From Marinilactibacillus piezotolerans (lineage in GTDB: Bacteria; Bacillota; Bacilli; Lactobacillales; Carnobacteriaceae_A), in contig NZ_FOSJ01000009.1 in the NCBI RefSeq assembly GCF_900114235.1, positions 1-43,275 of the forward strand: 43,275 nt of DNA, read 5' to 3'. The number at the start of each line of letters is the position of its first letter. Position 1 is the first letter of the stretch. The notes below the pieces were generated by a model. The model did no database searches. It was not told the DNA's origin and worked only from the letters and a program-made list of their open reading frames with translations. Positions 17,272-24,978 of the stretch are shown piece after piece. Both the position numbers and the translations under genes were made by a program.

Positions 17272-17593
17272 AAAAGGAAGTATTCTGATATCGACTTTAT
17301 TATTTGTCTCGGTATCCGCTGTTCTTATAGTAGGTATTGCTAAGGTTGTAAGTACGCAAACAACTCAATTAAAACAAATACAATATAGTTATGAAGCTAG
17401 AAGTATGATTTCTATGACAGAGACAATTTTATTTGAAGAGCTCAAACAGAATCTGGAATTAAAAAATGGAAAGGTAATGTTTAATAATGGAGAAGTAAAA
17501 ATTACGAAACAATCAGACAAGATTTTTTTGCTAAAAGCATCATTAGACGATGGGTATGCTGTAAGTAAAGAGTGTAGTATAAATACAGAATAG
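17258..17593 (+). CDS. comGG: Competence pseudopilus protein ComGG
   Basis: The last comG gene, 111 residues, called from position and layout. A short leader MMENEKG is followed by a hydrophobic helix (SILISTLLFVSVSAVLIVG). The prepilin cleavage point G/SILIS lacks the Glu at +5 that the other four pseudopilins have, as is usual in the atypical ComGG. GAGGAG lies seven bases before the GTG at 17258 and ten before the ATG at 17261; either could be used. It overlaps comGF by 14 bases. Confidence 0.78.
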   Translation: MMENEKGSILISTLLFVSVSAVLIVGIAKVVSTQTTQLKQIQYSYEARSMISMTETILFEELKQNLELKNGKVMFNNGEVKITKQSDKIFLLKASLDDGYAVSKECSINTE

Positions 17594-17625
17594 AAAAATG
17601 CATAATGACAAAATACAACAATATT

Positions 17626-17668
17626 TTGAAGAGATTTACTTGATCATTGATCTGGTTGATCTCTTCAA
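17626..17668. repeat. Inverted repeat after comGG
   Basis: TTGAAGAGAT (17626-17635) and ATCTCTTCAA (17659-17668) are perfect complements around a 23-base loop that itself contains GATCATTGATC. No T-run follows, so a classic terminator is unlikely; it may be an mRNA 3' stabiliser or a protein site. Confidence 0.5.
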
Positions 17669-17806
17669 TACATAGGTGACGTTTATTCATAGCAATAAAA
17701 CTTATTCAAATCTGTAAAATATTCAAATCTTTAATTTGAAATTTATACTGAAAATATGATAACCGTATAGGGAATGCATAGTTACGTTTCTTTTTTTTCA
17801 ATGGTT

Positions 17807-17815
17807 TGTTATAAT
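17807..17815 (+). promoter_or_regulatory. Extended -10 promoter of pepP-like gene
   Basis: TGTTATAAT is a perfect TG-N-TATAAT extended -10. Only TTTCTT is available 17 bases upstream. Transcription would start near 17822, leaving a leader of about 120 bases. Confidence 0.6.
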
Positions 17816-17837
17816 GAAGAATGTAAAGACAACTCTT

Positions 17838-17898
17838 ACTATCCACTATATTTATCCATTTTTATAGTGAAGATAATGGATGAATAGAAACGGATAGT
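17838..17898 (+). ncRNA. Candidate structured 5' leader of pepP
   Basis: Three pairs of complementary arms occur in 61 bases: ACTATCC (17838) with GGATAGT (17892), CACTATA (17844) with TATAGTG (17863), and ATCCATT (17854) with AATGGAT (17875). The last two cross each other, so they form either a pseudoknot or two exclusive hairpins. This is pattern reading only, without folding energies or alignment. Confidence 0.35.
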
Positions 17899-17944
17899 CC
17901 ATGCTGATATGGAAAAGAGATAATTAATTAGATAGGGTGTTTAG

Positions 17945-19006
17945 ATGTCACGAGTAAAAAATATACAAAGAAAACTGAATGAAAAACAGATTGATGCTCT
18001 GCTTGTTACCAGTAGTTATAATCTGGAATATGCTTCAGGCTTCACCGGGACAACAGGATTGAGTGTGATTACGGCGGATAAAGCACTATTTGTGACTGAT
18101 TTTCGTTATACTGAACAAGCTGCTAAACAGGCGGTAGGATTTGAAATCATACAAAATACAGGTTCGATATATGATGAAGTTGCTCAAATCATTAAGGATG
18201 AAAATATTACTAAATTAGGTTTTGAAGAAAATCATGTAACATATGCTACTTATCAGTCAGTGAAAGAATTGTTTGACTGTACGCTTGTCCCAGTGAGCAC
18301 GCTCATTGAGGAATTAAGAGAAATTAAAGATAGAGATGAAATAGATTTGATTCAAAAAGCCATTAATATTACCGAAGCGGCTTTTGAGCATATATTATCT
18401 TATATCAAACCTGGAATGACTGAGATTAAAGTTGCAAATGAACTTGATTTTTTCATGCGCGAAAAAGGCGCTACTGGTGTATCTTTTGATACAATCGTAG
18501 CCAGTGGTGTTCGTTCTGCTATGCCTCATGGTGTTGCAAGTGATAAAGTGATTGAAGCAGGAGATATGATCACAATCGATTTCGGCTGCTATTATAAAGG
18601 CTATGTATCTGATATGACTCGTACATTCGCACTAGGAGATCCTGGTGAGGAATTAAAAAAAATCCATCAAATCGTTTTAGAAGCAAACCAAAAAGTTACA
18701 GAGGCTGCTAAAGCTGGAGTAACTGGAGCTTATCTAGATAATATTGCAAGAAGTTACATTACTGAACAAGGCTATGGAGATGCATTTGGACATTCAACTG
18801 GTCATGGTATTGGACTTGAAGTACACGAAGGACCTGGTATTAATTTTAAGAATGACCAACCTTTAGTAGTTGGGAATGTAATTACTAACGAACCTGGTAT
18901 TTATATCCCGGGATTAGGTGGAGTCAGGATAGAAGATGATCTTTTGATTACTGAAGAAGGTAACCTTAATTTAATGAAGTCATCTAAGGAATTGATTATT
19001 TTATAA
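17945..19006 (+). CDS. pepP: Aminopeptidase P-like M24 peptidase (YqhT type)
   Basis: A cytosolic metallopeptidase of 353 residues that should remove N-terminal residues from Xaa-Pro peptides. The creatinase-like N-domain (about 1-125) is followed by the M24 domain. Metal ligands are visible in TIDFGCYYKGYVSDMTRTF (two Asp), GHSTGHGIGLEVHEGP (His), NEPGIYIPG (Glu) and RIEDDLLI (Glu). It sits directly before efp, as yqhT does in Bacillus, which supports the PepP/YqhT label over PepQ. The ribosome site is weak (AGGGTG). A leader with possible RNA structure precedes it. Confidence 0.88.
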   Translation: MSRVKNIQRKLNEKQIDALLVTSSYNLEYASGFTGTTGLSVITADKALFVTDFRYTEQAAKQAVGFEIIQNTGSIYDEVAQIIKDENITKLGFEENHVTYATYQSVKELFDCTLVPVSTLIEELREIKDRDEIDLIQKAINITEAAFEHILSYIKPGMTEIKVANELDFFMREKGATGVSFDTIVASGVRSAMPHGVASDKVIEAGDMITIDFGCYYKGYVSDMTRTFALGDPGEELKKIHQIVLEANQKVTEAAKAGVTGAYLDNIARSYITEQGYGDAFGHSTGHGIGLEVHEGPGINFKNDQPLVVGNVITNEPGIYIPGLGGVRIEDDLLITEEGNLNLMKSSKELIIL

Positions 19007-19033
19007 ACGACTATTCTTTCAATAAATCTTAAA

Positions 19034-19052
19034 ATAAAGTAATATACTTTAT
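19034..19052. repeat. Palindrome upstream of the efp promoter
   Basis: ATAAAGTA-ATA-TACTTTAT is a perfect 8-bp inverted repeat with a three-base centre. It ends 33 bases before the efp -10. It has no T-run after it, so an operator or activator site is more likely than a terminator for pepP. Confidence 0.4.
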
Positions 19053-19082
19053 CGGTGTATTAAAGCATTATTGCCAGAATCA

Positions 19083-19091
19083 TGGTACAAT
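19083..19091 (+). promoter_or_regulatory. Extended -10 promoter of efp
   Basis: TGGTACAAT, an extended -10 (TG-N-TACAAT), lies about 100 bases before efp. No strong -35 is seen at 17 bases. It would let efp be expressed apart from pepP. Confidence 0.45.
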
Positions 19092-19189
19092 AATCATATA
19101 TATATTAAAGAAATTCATATAAAAAGTGGTATTAAAACCAATTTAAAATGCAAGTAATGATAAGAACCCCCTAGGAGGAAACATAAATA

Positions 19190-19747
19190 ATGATTTCAAC
19201 AAATGAATTTAAAACAGGACTAACCATCCAATATGATGATAATATCTGGAGAGTAATTGAATTTCAACACGTAAAGCCAGGTAAAGGAGCAGCTTTCGTT
19301 CGCTCTAAACTAAAAAACTTACGTACTGGTGCTGTACAAGATAAGACTTTTCGCGCTGGTGAAAAAATGGAAGCAGCACATATAGAAAATAAAACAATGC
19401 AATATTTGTATGATAATGCCGGAAGTCATGTGTTTATGGATTCCGAAACATATGAACAACTTGAAATTCCTCAAGAACAGATTACGGATGCTTTAAAATA
19501 TATGAAAGAAAATATGCTTGTGGATATCATGATGTTTGGAAATGAAGTATTAGGAGTGGAATTACCTACTAAAGTAGAACTTAAAGTAGTAGAAACTGAA
19601 CCGGGCATTCGCGGAGATACTACTTCAGGTGGATCTAAACCGGCGACTCTTGAAACTGGAGCAGTTGTAACTGTGCCTTTGTTTGTAAATAAAGATGATG
19701 TATTAATCATTAATACGTCAGAAGGAACATATGTCTCACGTGCTTAG
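19190..19747 (+). CDS. efp: Translation elongation factor P
   Basis: EF-P binds between the ribosomal P and E sites and restores peptide bond formation at runs of proline. The 185-residue product has the three-domain layout. The modification loop [10 protein letters not shown] places Lys32 at the tip, the position modified with 5-aminopentanol in Bacillus. The C-terminal signature [18 protein letters not shown] and [17 protein letters not shown] are standard. The ribosome site TAGGAGG is strong. It heads the efp-yqhY-nusB group. Confidence 0.97.
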   Translation: MISTNEFKTGLTIQYDDNIWRVIEFQHVKPGKGAAFVRSKLKNLRTGAVQDKTFRAGEKMEAAHIENKTMQYLYDNAGSHVFMDSETYEQLEIPQEQITDALKYMKENMLVDIMMFGNEVLGVELPTKVELKVVETEPGIRGDTTSGGSKPATLETGAVVTVPLFVNKDDVLIINTSEGTYVSRA

Positions 19748-19789
19748 TTGAATTGATATTAAATGATAAATAAAGAAGGAGGAATAAAA

Positions 19790-20212
19790 GTGGTAGAACA
19801 AACGCATATTACTAAACATAATATCAACCCTTATGGCGAAATTGAAGTTGCTCCCGAAGTGCTGGAAGTTATTTCTGGTATAGCAGCTAATGAAGTTGAC
19901 GGCGTATACGCTATGCAAGGTAGGTTCACAACAGAATTTAAATCAATATTTGGAAAAACAAGTCATAATAAAGGTGTTCATCTTGTTTCTAACGAAGAAG
20001 GATTAAAAGTAGAAGTTTATTGTTACTTTAAGTACGGCGTTAACGTACCCAAAGTGGCGCTTGATATTCAACAACGCATTAGAGAACAAGTATATCATAT
20101 GACAGAAATTGAGCTGTCAGAAATCAATATTCATATTGTAGGAATTGTCCCTGAAAAATCAAATCTCCAAGAACTATTTGAATTGGAATCGGAAGAAGAT
20201 GAGGAAAAGTGA
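19790..20212 (+). CDS. yqhY: Asp23/Gls24 family envelope stress response protein YqhY
   Basis: A 140-residue member of the Asp23/Gls24 (DUF322) family, with the pattern GEIEVAPEVLEVISGIAANEVDGVYAM broken into its usual strand-helix parts and KVALDIQQRIREQVYHMTEIE near the C-terminus. In Bacillus, YqhY sits beside accBC and nusB and affects acetyl-CoA carboxylase activity; here accBC is absent but the nusB link remains. I start at the GTG at 19790, seven bases behind AGGAGG, instead of the ATG at 19763. Its stop overlaps the nusB start by four bases (GTGA). Confidence 0.9.
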   Translation: MVEQTHITKHNINPYGEIEVAPEVLEVISGIAANEVDGVYAMQGRFTTEFKSIFGKTSHNKGVHLVSNEEGLKVEVYCYFKYGVNVPKVALDIQQRIREQVYHMTEIELSEINIHIVGIVPEKSNLQELFELESEEDEEK

Positions 20213-20691
20213 GAACGGTTAGGCGTGTGATTCGGGAAAAAGCCTTTCAGTCTCTTTTCCAGTTGTCCACAGATATTGATTGTACATTTGAGGAAGTAAT
20301 TCAGTACTCTTTAGAAAGTGAACTGGATATGAAAAAAGAATTCAGTTTAGAAGAAGCAATGAAGCAGGTATTACCACAAGATAAAAACGGAAATCAGATC
20401 GTTAAGGATGCATTGGATTATCTATCTATACTCGTCTCTGGTGTTAAAGAAAATGAAAGTGTAATAGATGAAACAATCACTAAGCATTTGAAAAGCTGGA
20501 CACTGTCTAGACTAGAAAGAACTAATTTACTGATTTTAAGATTAGCTGCTTATGAATTGTTGTACCAAAAAGAGATAGATAAACGTGTTGTAATGAATGA
20601 AGCAATTGAATTAACGAAAGACTTTAACGATCAGAAAGCCAGCAAATTTGTTAATGGAGTACTTCAAAGCATTGTTGATACGCAATCTTAA
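20209..20691 (+). CDS. nusB: Transcription antitermination factor NusB
   Basis: NusB binds boxA with NusE (S10) and supports antitermination of rRNA operons. The 160-residue all-helical protein shows the family patterns RVIREKAFQSLFQL at the start and LSRLERTNLLILRLAAYELLY, then NEAIELTKDFNDQKASKFVNG. The family is usually 130-150 residues; the small excess lies in the middle (about 45-65). It starts with GTG overlapping the yqhY stop, with GAGGAAAA as ribosome site, so translation is probably coupled. Confidence 0.94.
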   Translation: MRTVRRVIREKAFQSLFQLSTDIDCTFEEVIQYSLESELDMKKEFSLEEAMKQVLPQDKNGNQIVKDALDYLSILVSGVKENESVIDETITKHLKSWTLSRLERTNLLILRLAAYELLYQKEIDKRVVMNEAIELTKDFNDQKASKFVNGVLQSIVDTQS

Positions 20692-20807
20692 TACTATTTT
20701 CTAATTAAAAAAGTAGTGACTCCAAAATGTACACATCAACTTAACTTCTAAAGTTTACGGCTATGTCTTAGTGGAAGATATAAAGACAGTCAAAATTAAG
20801 AGGGAAG

Positions 20808-20847
20808 AAAAAGGAGTGCAGTGAGCTATAAGCATTCCTTTTTCTTT
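20808..20847 (+). terminator. Terminator between nusB and xseA
   Basis: AAAAAGGAGTGC (20808-20819) pairs with GCATTCCTTTTT (20832-20843), with one G-U pair and a 12-base loop, followed by T-rich sequence. It ends the efp-yqhY-nusB unit or acts as an attenuator in front of xseA, whose start lies only about 50 bases further on. Confidence 0.7.
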
Positions 20848-20898
20848 GCTCTATTTCTTTTTTGAAAAATAGAAACGTATAGAGAGGAGGATAATAGA

Positions 20899-22242
20899 TT
20901 GAACGAACAGTACCTGACGATTTCGCAATTAACCAAATATGTAAAAAGGAAATTTGATAACGATCCCTATATGGAAAGAGTTTTTTTAACTGGTGAAATT
21001 TCTAATTTTAATCGTAATCGTAAAAATAGTCATCAATATTTTAGTTTGAAAGATGAACAGGCAAAAATATCAGCGGTGATGTTTTATGGAGATTTTAAAA
21101 AGCTGAAATTCCAGCCTGAAGAAGGTATGAGTGTATTGGTAATTGGCAGGGTTTCGGTTTACGAAAGAACAGGATCATACCAAATTTATATTGAACATAT
21201 GGAACCTGACGGAATAGGTGCTTTATATCAGGCTTATGAAGAATCTAAAAAGAGACTTTCAGCAGAAGGTGTTTTTGATCAATCACGTAAACAAAGTCTT
21301 CCAAGGTTTCCAAAACGAATAGGTGTGATCACAAGTCGAAGCGGTGCGGTAATTAGAGATATTATTACTACAGTTAATAGAAGATTTCCCTCTGTTCAAC
21401 TTGTTTTATTTCCTACGTTAGTACAAGGAGAAAAAGCCGCTGGATCTATCGCTGAGAATATTCAAGCCGCAGATGCAAAAAACAATTTAGATATTCTGAT
21501 AGTAGCTAGAGGCGGTGGCTCTTTTGAAGACTTATGGCCATTTAACGAAGAAGTTGTAGTTAGAGCCATAGAAGCTGCGAATACACCAGTTATTTCATCA
21601 GTAGGACATGAAACGGATACGACTTTATCTGATTTAACAGCTGATGTTAGAGCTGCTACGCCGACTGCAGCTGCCGAACTAGCAGTTCCTGTCTTATCAG
21701 ACGAGCTAATAAAGATAGAACAGCAAGAACATCGTTTGTTTAGATCTTATAAAAATCAGATTTCAGCACTAAAAGAAAGATTAGAAAGAATAGAACGGTC
21801 TTATATTTTTAGACAGCCGCAACGGCTTTATGAAGGGTACAGCCAGAATGTAGACCAACTACAACAACAATTGATCCAAGTTATGAAAGAAAAAATTCTA
21901 CTATTAAATCAAGATAGTAATTTATTAACTCAAAGATTAAAGGCTCTTGATCCAACTCAATCAATTGAACTATATAAACGAAATGTGGAGCAGTTGGAAA
22001 AACAACTCCTTAGAGCACAAAAGCAAATTGTTCAGCAATCTGATAAACAGTTGACCTATTACATTCAATCTTTAGAGCATCTATCTCCATTGAAAATTTT
22101 AGGCCGAGGTTATTCATATGTAAGAAAAGATAATCAAGTAATTAAAACTACAAAGTCTTTATCAGTTTCTGATAAAATTTCAGTACAGATGTCAGAAGGA
22201 TCATTTACAGCAGAAATTACCGATATAGAAAAAGAAAATTAA
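20899..22242 (+). CDS. xseA: Exodeoxyribonuclease VII large subunit
   Basis: The catalytic subunit of exonuclease VII, which degrades single-stranded DNA from both ends. The N-terminal OB-fold (about 5-100) contains HQYFSLKDEQAKISAVMFYG. The catalytic domain (about 125-320) shows RIGVITSRSGAVIRDI, DILIVARGGGSFEDLWPFN and SVGHETDTTLSDLTADVRAATPT in short conserved blocks. A coiled-coil C-terminal part (280-400) binds XseB. The length of 447 residues is standard. It starts with TTG at 20899 behind GAGGAGG. It forms one transcript with xseB, ispA and tlyA. Confidence 0.95.
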   Translation: MNEQYLTISQLTKYVKRKFDNDPYMERVFLTGEISNFNRNRKNSHQYFSLKDEQAKISAVMFYGDFKKLKFQPEEGMSVLVIGRVSVYERTGSYQIYIEHMEPDGIGALYQAYEESKKRLSAEGVFDQSRKQSLPRFPKRIGVITSRSGAVIRDIITTVNRRFPSVQLVLFPTLVQGEKAAGSIAENIQAADAKNNLDILIVARGGGSFEDLWPFNEEVVVRAIEAANTPVISSVGHETDTTLSDLTADVRAATPTAAAELAVPVLSDELIKIEQQEHRLFRSYKNQISALKERLERIERSYIFRQPQRLYEGYSQNVDQLQQQLIQVMKEKILLLNQDSNLLTQRLKALDPTQSIELYKRNVEQLEKQLLRAQKQIVQQSDKQLTYYIQSLEHLSPLKILGRGYSYVRKDNQVIKTTKSLSVSDKISVQMSEGSFTAEITDIEKEN

Positions 22243-22264
22243 TTTTTTGAAAGTGAGGATCAGT

Positions 22265-22501
22265 ATGGCAAAAGAAGTGAACTTTGATACAGCTTTAAAG
22301 CAATTAGAAGAAATTGTTTCTAAATTAGAACAAGGGGATGTTCCTTTGGAAGAAGCGTTAGATCAATTTCAAGAAGGGATCAAGTTAAGCAGACAATGTA
22401 AAAAAACCTTGCTAGCCGCTGAAGAAACGATGACAAAGATTATCAATGAAAATGGTGAAGAAGAACCATTTGAAGAAGATCTAAATAATCAAGAAAAATA
22501 G
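22265..22501 (+). CDS. xseB: Exodeoxyribonuclease VII small subunit
   Basis: A 78-residue helical hairpin protein that binds XseA in multiple copies. The family core is clear: NFDTALKQLEEIVSKLEQGD, then VPLEEALDQFQEGIKLSRQC. I use the ATG at 22265 (MAKEVNF), which has GTGAGG in front; the longer reading from 22247 lacks support. The C-terminal end is acidic. It lies 22 bases after xseA and 10 before ispA. Confidence 0.93.
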   Translation: MAKEVNFDTALKQLEEIVSKLEQGDVPLEEALDQFQEGIKLSRQCKKTLLAAEETMTKIINENGEEEPFEEDLNNQEK

Positions 22502-22511
22502 GAGTGAATAA

Positions 22512-23402
22512 ATGAAGTTTCAAGAATTTTATCAAAATGAATTTGATGGTTTTGAAGAATACGGTCTTAATCTAATAGCACCTAAAAGCGGAACGGTCAT
22601 TGAAGAAGCTATGTCTTATTCACTTACAGCAGGAGGAAAGAGACTTCGTCCCATGCTGCTTCTTGCAGTTATTAAAGCCTATGGAAAAGATCTGGTTCAA
22701 GGTTATCCTGCAGCAGCAGCATTAGAATATATCCATACTTATTCATTGATACATGATGATCTTCCAGCAATGGATAATGATGATTTACGCAGAGGTAAAC
22801 CGACTAGTCATATTAAATATTCAGAATCAACGGCGATTCTAGCTGGTGATGCATTGTTGACGAAAGCTTTTGAACTGATCACTATTGGAAATCTTTCTGC
22901 TGAAAAAAAAGTAACGTTAATCAGAGAGCTAGCAATCTGTTCTGGTTATGAAGGAATGATTGGTGGTCAGCAAGCAGATATAGATGGTGAAAATAATAGT
23001 CTGTCCATTGACGAATTAGAAGCGATTCATGCACGAAAAACCGGGGAATTATTACGCTTTTCTATGTTTGCCGGTGGTATAATTGCAGATGCGGATAAGG
23101 AATCGTTAACTCTATTAGAAGACGTAGCGAGAAAAATAGGAGTTGCTTATCAGATTAGAGATGATTTATTAGATGTTGTAGGTGACGCTGAAGAACTGGG
23201 GAAAGCAACTGGAGCTGATAATAAATTAGGAAAGAGTACTTACCCTGCTTTGCTGGGACTTGACCCGGCATTTGAAAAATTAAGCTCAGAATTGGAGAAA
23301 GCCAAAGAAAATGTCAGTAAAATCAGCGATAAATCTCCTTCATTTGATGAAGAAATACTCTTGACATTTATTGATTCTTTGTCAATTACTAATGATAGAT
23401 GA
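22512..23402 (+). CDS. ispA: Polyprenyl (farnesyl) diphosphate synthase
   Basis: A trans-prenyltransferase that condenses DMAPP/GPP with IPP to make farnesyl diphosphate for undecaprenyl carrier lipid and quinones. The first Asp-rich motif is DDLPAMD (HDDLPAMDNDDLRRGKP) and the second DDLLD (YQIRDDLLDVVGD). GKRLRPMLLL holds the conserved Arg/Lys. The 296-residue length fits. In Bacillus dxs would follow; its absence agrees with the mevalonate route used by most lactic acid bacteria, though those genes are not in view. Confidence 0.94.
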   Translation: MKFQEFYQNEFDGFEEYGLNLIAPKSGTVIEEAMSYSLTAGGKRLRPMLLLAVIKAYGKDLVQGYPAAAALEYIHTYSLIHDDLPAMDNDDLRRGKPTSHIKYSESTAILAGDALLTKAFELITIGNLSAEKKVTLIRELAICSGYEGMIGGQQADIDGENNSLSIDELEAIHARKTGELLRFSMFAGGIIADADKESLTLLEDVARKIGVAYQIRDDLLDVVGDAEELGKATGADNKLGKSTYPALLGLDPAFEKLSSELEKAKENVSKISDKSPSFDEEILLTFIDSLSITNDR

Positions 23403-23446
23403 AATAAATTAAAAGTGAGTGTTTCTGATTGAAAGGAGAAGTATCT

Positions 23447-24262
23447 TTGAAAAAGCAACGAGCTGACAAATTATTAATCCAGCAAGGATGGGTAGAAGAT
23501 AGCGAAAAAGCTAAAAGAGTAATTATGTCTGGAAAGGTCTATACTCGTGAGGAAGTACAAGTGCTCACTGCAGGAGAAAAATTGCCTCTTTTTACTGAAC
23601 TTTATATTAAAGGAAAACAGTTAAAATATGTTAGTCGTGGTGGGTTGAAGTTAGAAAAAGCAATTGATCTTTATAAATTAGACTTAGAAGATAAAATAGT
23701 ATTAGATATTGGTTCTTCAACGGGTGGCTTTACAGATGCTGCATTGCAGAACGGAGCTAAAAAAGTCTATGCGGTAGATGTGGGTACCAATCAGTTAGCA
23801 TGGAAATTGAGAAATGATGAGCGTGTTATCGTAATGGAACAGACTAATTTCAGACATAGCAAATTAGAAGATTTTATTGAAGGACGGCCGCAGTTTGCAA
23901 CAATAGATGTCTCTTTCATTTCCCTGAAACTCATATTACCAGTCTTGAGACCAATCATAGAAGCTGAAGGTGAAGTTATAGCGTTAATCAAACCTCAGTT
24001 TGAAGCGTTTAAAGAAGAGGTTGGAAAAAATGGAATTATAACAGATAGTGCGGTCCATAAGCGGGTGTTGGGAGATATACTTTCATTCGTATATCAGCAT
24101 GAATATACATTATCTGGATTGACAATTTCCCCTATTACAGGAGGTAAAGGAAATATTGAATTTTTAGCATATTTAAAAAATATCAAATCCAAAACTGATT
24201 TAAATACAGATGTAATTGAAAAGGTTTTAAATAGCGAAGAATATAGTTTGAAAAAAAATTAG
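23447..24262 (+). CDS. tlyA: TlyA-family rRNA (cytidine-2'-O)-methyltransferase / YqxC
   Basis: A 271-residue protein with an N-terminal S4 RNA-binding domain (about 1-65, starting LKKQRADKLLIQQGW) and an FtsJ-like SAM-dependent methyltransferase domain (VLDIGSSTGGFTDAALQNGA as SAM loop, then YAVDVGTNQLAWKLR and TIDVSFISLKLILP). TlyA modifies 16S and 23S rRNA in mycobacteria; the Firmicutes YqxC homologues are named hemolysin A in older files, without good proof. The TTG at 23447 is preferred to that at 23429 since AAAGGAG lies eight bases before it. It ends in a terminator. Confidence 0.9.
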   Translation: MKKQRADKLLIQQGWVEDSEKAKRVIMSGKVYTREEVQVLTAGEKLPLFTELYIKGKQLKYVSRGGLKLEKAIDLYKLDLEDKIVLDIGSSTGGFTDAALQNGAKKVYAVDVGTNQLAWKLRNDERVIVMEQTNFRHSKLEDFIEGRPQFATIDVSFISLKLILPVLRPIIEAEGEVIALIKPQFEAFKEEVGKNGIITDSAVHKRVLGDILSFVYQHEYTLSGLTISPITGGKGNIEFLAYLKNIKSKTDLNTDVIEKVLNSEEYSLKKN

Positions 24263-24283
24263 ATGGGTAATCGTAATTTTTTT
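24251..24283 (+). terminator. Terminator of the xseA-tlyA unit
   Basis: AAAAAAATTA-GAT pairs with ATC-(G)-TAATTTTTTT around a five-base loop, with one bulge. The left arm contains the tlyA stop codon and the right arm is itself the T-run. Confidence 0.55.
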
Positions 24284-24367
24284 AATCAGTTCAGAAAATA
24301 ATATTGATTGATCAACTTATCACTTTTATCTGTGAGAGTTCTAGAGTATACTATAAAATAAGTGTAT

Positions 24368-24395
24368 GTATAAATATACTCTATATGTATGCATA
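24368..24395. promoter_or_regulatory. ARG-box-like palindromes before argR
   Basis: GTATA-AA-TATAC (24368-24379) and TATGCATA (24388-24395) lie just downstream of TATAAA/TATACT -10-like sequences (24350-24358) and about 90 bases before argR. They resemble the AT-rich half-sites bound by ArgR/AhrC proteins, suggesting autorepression. Confidence 0.3.
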
Positions 24396-24484
24396 AACTG
24401 AAAAATCTTATAAAAAAAATATAGCCCATACTTACTAACAACTATTGATTTAGTGTACTAGTACTTAGAGTAGGAGTGATAATA

Positions 24485-24934
24485 GTGAAAAAAAAGGAAC
24501 GACATCATTTACTAAAACAATTAGTTCAACAAGAGACAATTCAAAAGCAAGAAGATTTTGTTGATATTTTACTTGAACGGGGAATTGAAGTAACTCAAGC
24601 AACGATCTCTCGCGATATTAAAGAGATGCAGTTGATTAAAGTTCCTTCTCAATCGGGAGGATATCAATACAGCTTACCTCCAGAAATGAATTTTAATATA
24701 TCAAAAAAATTATCTAGATTGATGAAAGATGCTTTCGTATCAATTGATACACAAAAAGAATTTGTTATTATAAAAACATTACCTGGAAATGCTTTTGCAT
24801 TAGGAACTTTAATTGAAACGGCGAATTATGAAGAAATATTTGGCTGTATCTCTGGAGATAATTCAGTACTCATTATTTGTAGATCAGAAGACCAGGCAGA
24901 TACATTCCAAAGAAGAATGATTTCATTTGTATAA
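24485..24934 (+). CDS. argR: Arginine repressor ArgR/AhrC
   Basis: A 149-residue hexameric regulator of arginine metabolism. The winged-helix domain (about 1-68) carries VKKKERHHLLKQLV and TQATISRDIKEMQLIKVP. The C-terminal oligomerisation and arginine-binding domain (about 80-149) carries LPGNAFALGTLIET and GCISGDNSVLIICRS. Position before recN is that of Bacillus ahrC. I choose the GTG at 24485 because AGGAG lies about eight bases upstream; a GTG at 24476 overlaps that site. Lactobacillales often hold several ArgR paralogues, so its target set is uncertain. Confidence 0.92.
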   Translation: MKKKERHHLLKQLVQQETIQKQEDFVDILLERGIEVTQATISRDIKEMQLIKVPSQSGGYQYSLPPEMNFNISKKLSRLMKDAFVSIDTQKEFVIIKTLPGNAFALGTLIETANYEEIFGCISGDNSVLIICRSEDQADTFQRRMISFV

Positions 24935-24978
24935 ATCAATCAAAATGTCTATTCAATTTTAGAGTGGGAGGGTTTGCT

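Larger units (their letters stand above)
17594..17944. other. Intergenic region comGG / pepP with repeats, promoter and structured leader
   Basis: 351 bases without a convincing gene. In order it holds a 10-bp inverted repeat (17626-17668), a direct repeat of ATTCAAATCT 17 bases apart (17704-17713 and 17721-17730), an extended -10 promoter (17807-17815), and a leader with three possible helices (17838-17898). Confidence 0.6.

Noticed and set aside
17599-17676. 25-codon ATG frame after comGG
   Set aside because: No ribosome site and no hydrophobic or known pattern. The sequence is better explained by the inverted repeat it contains.
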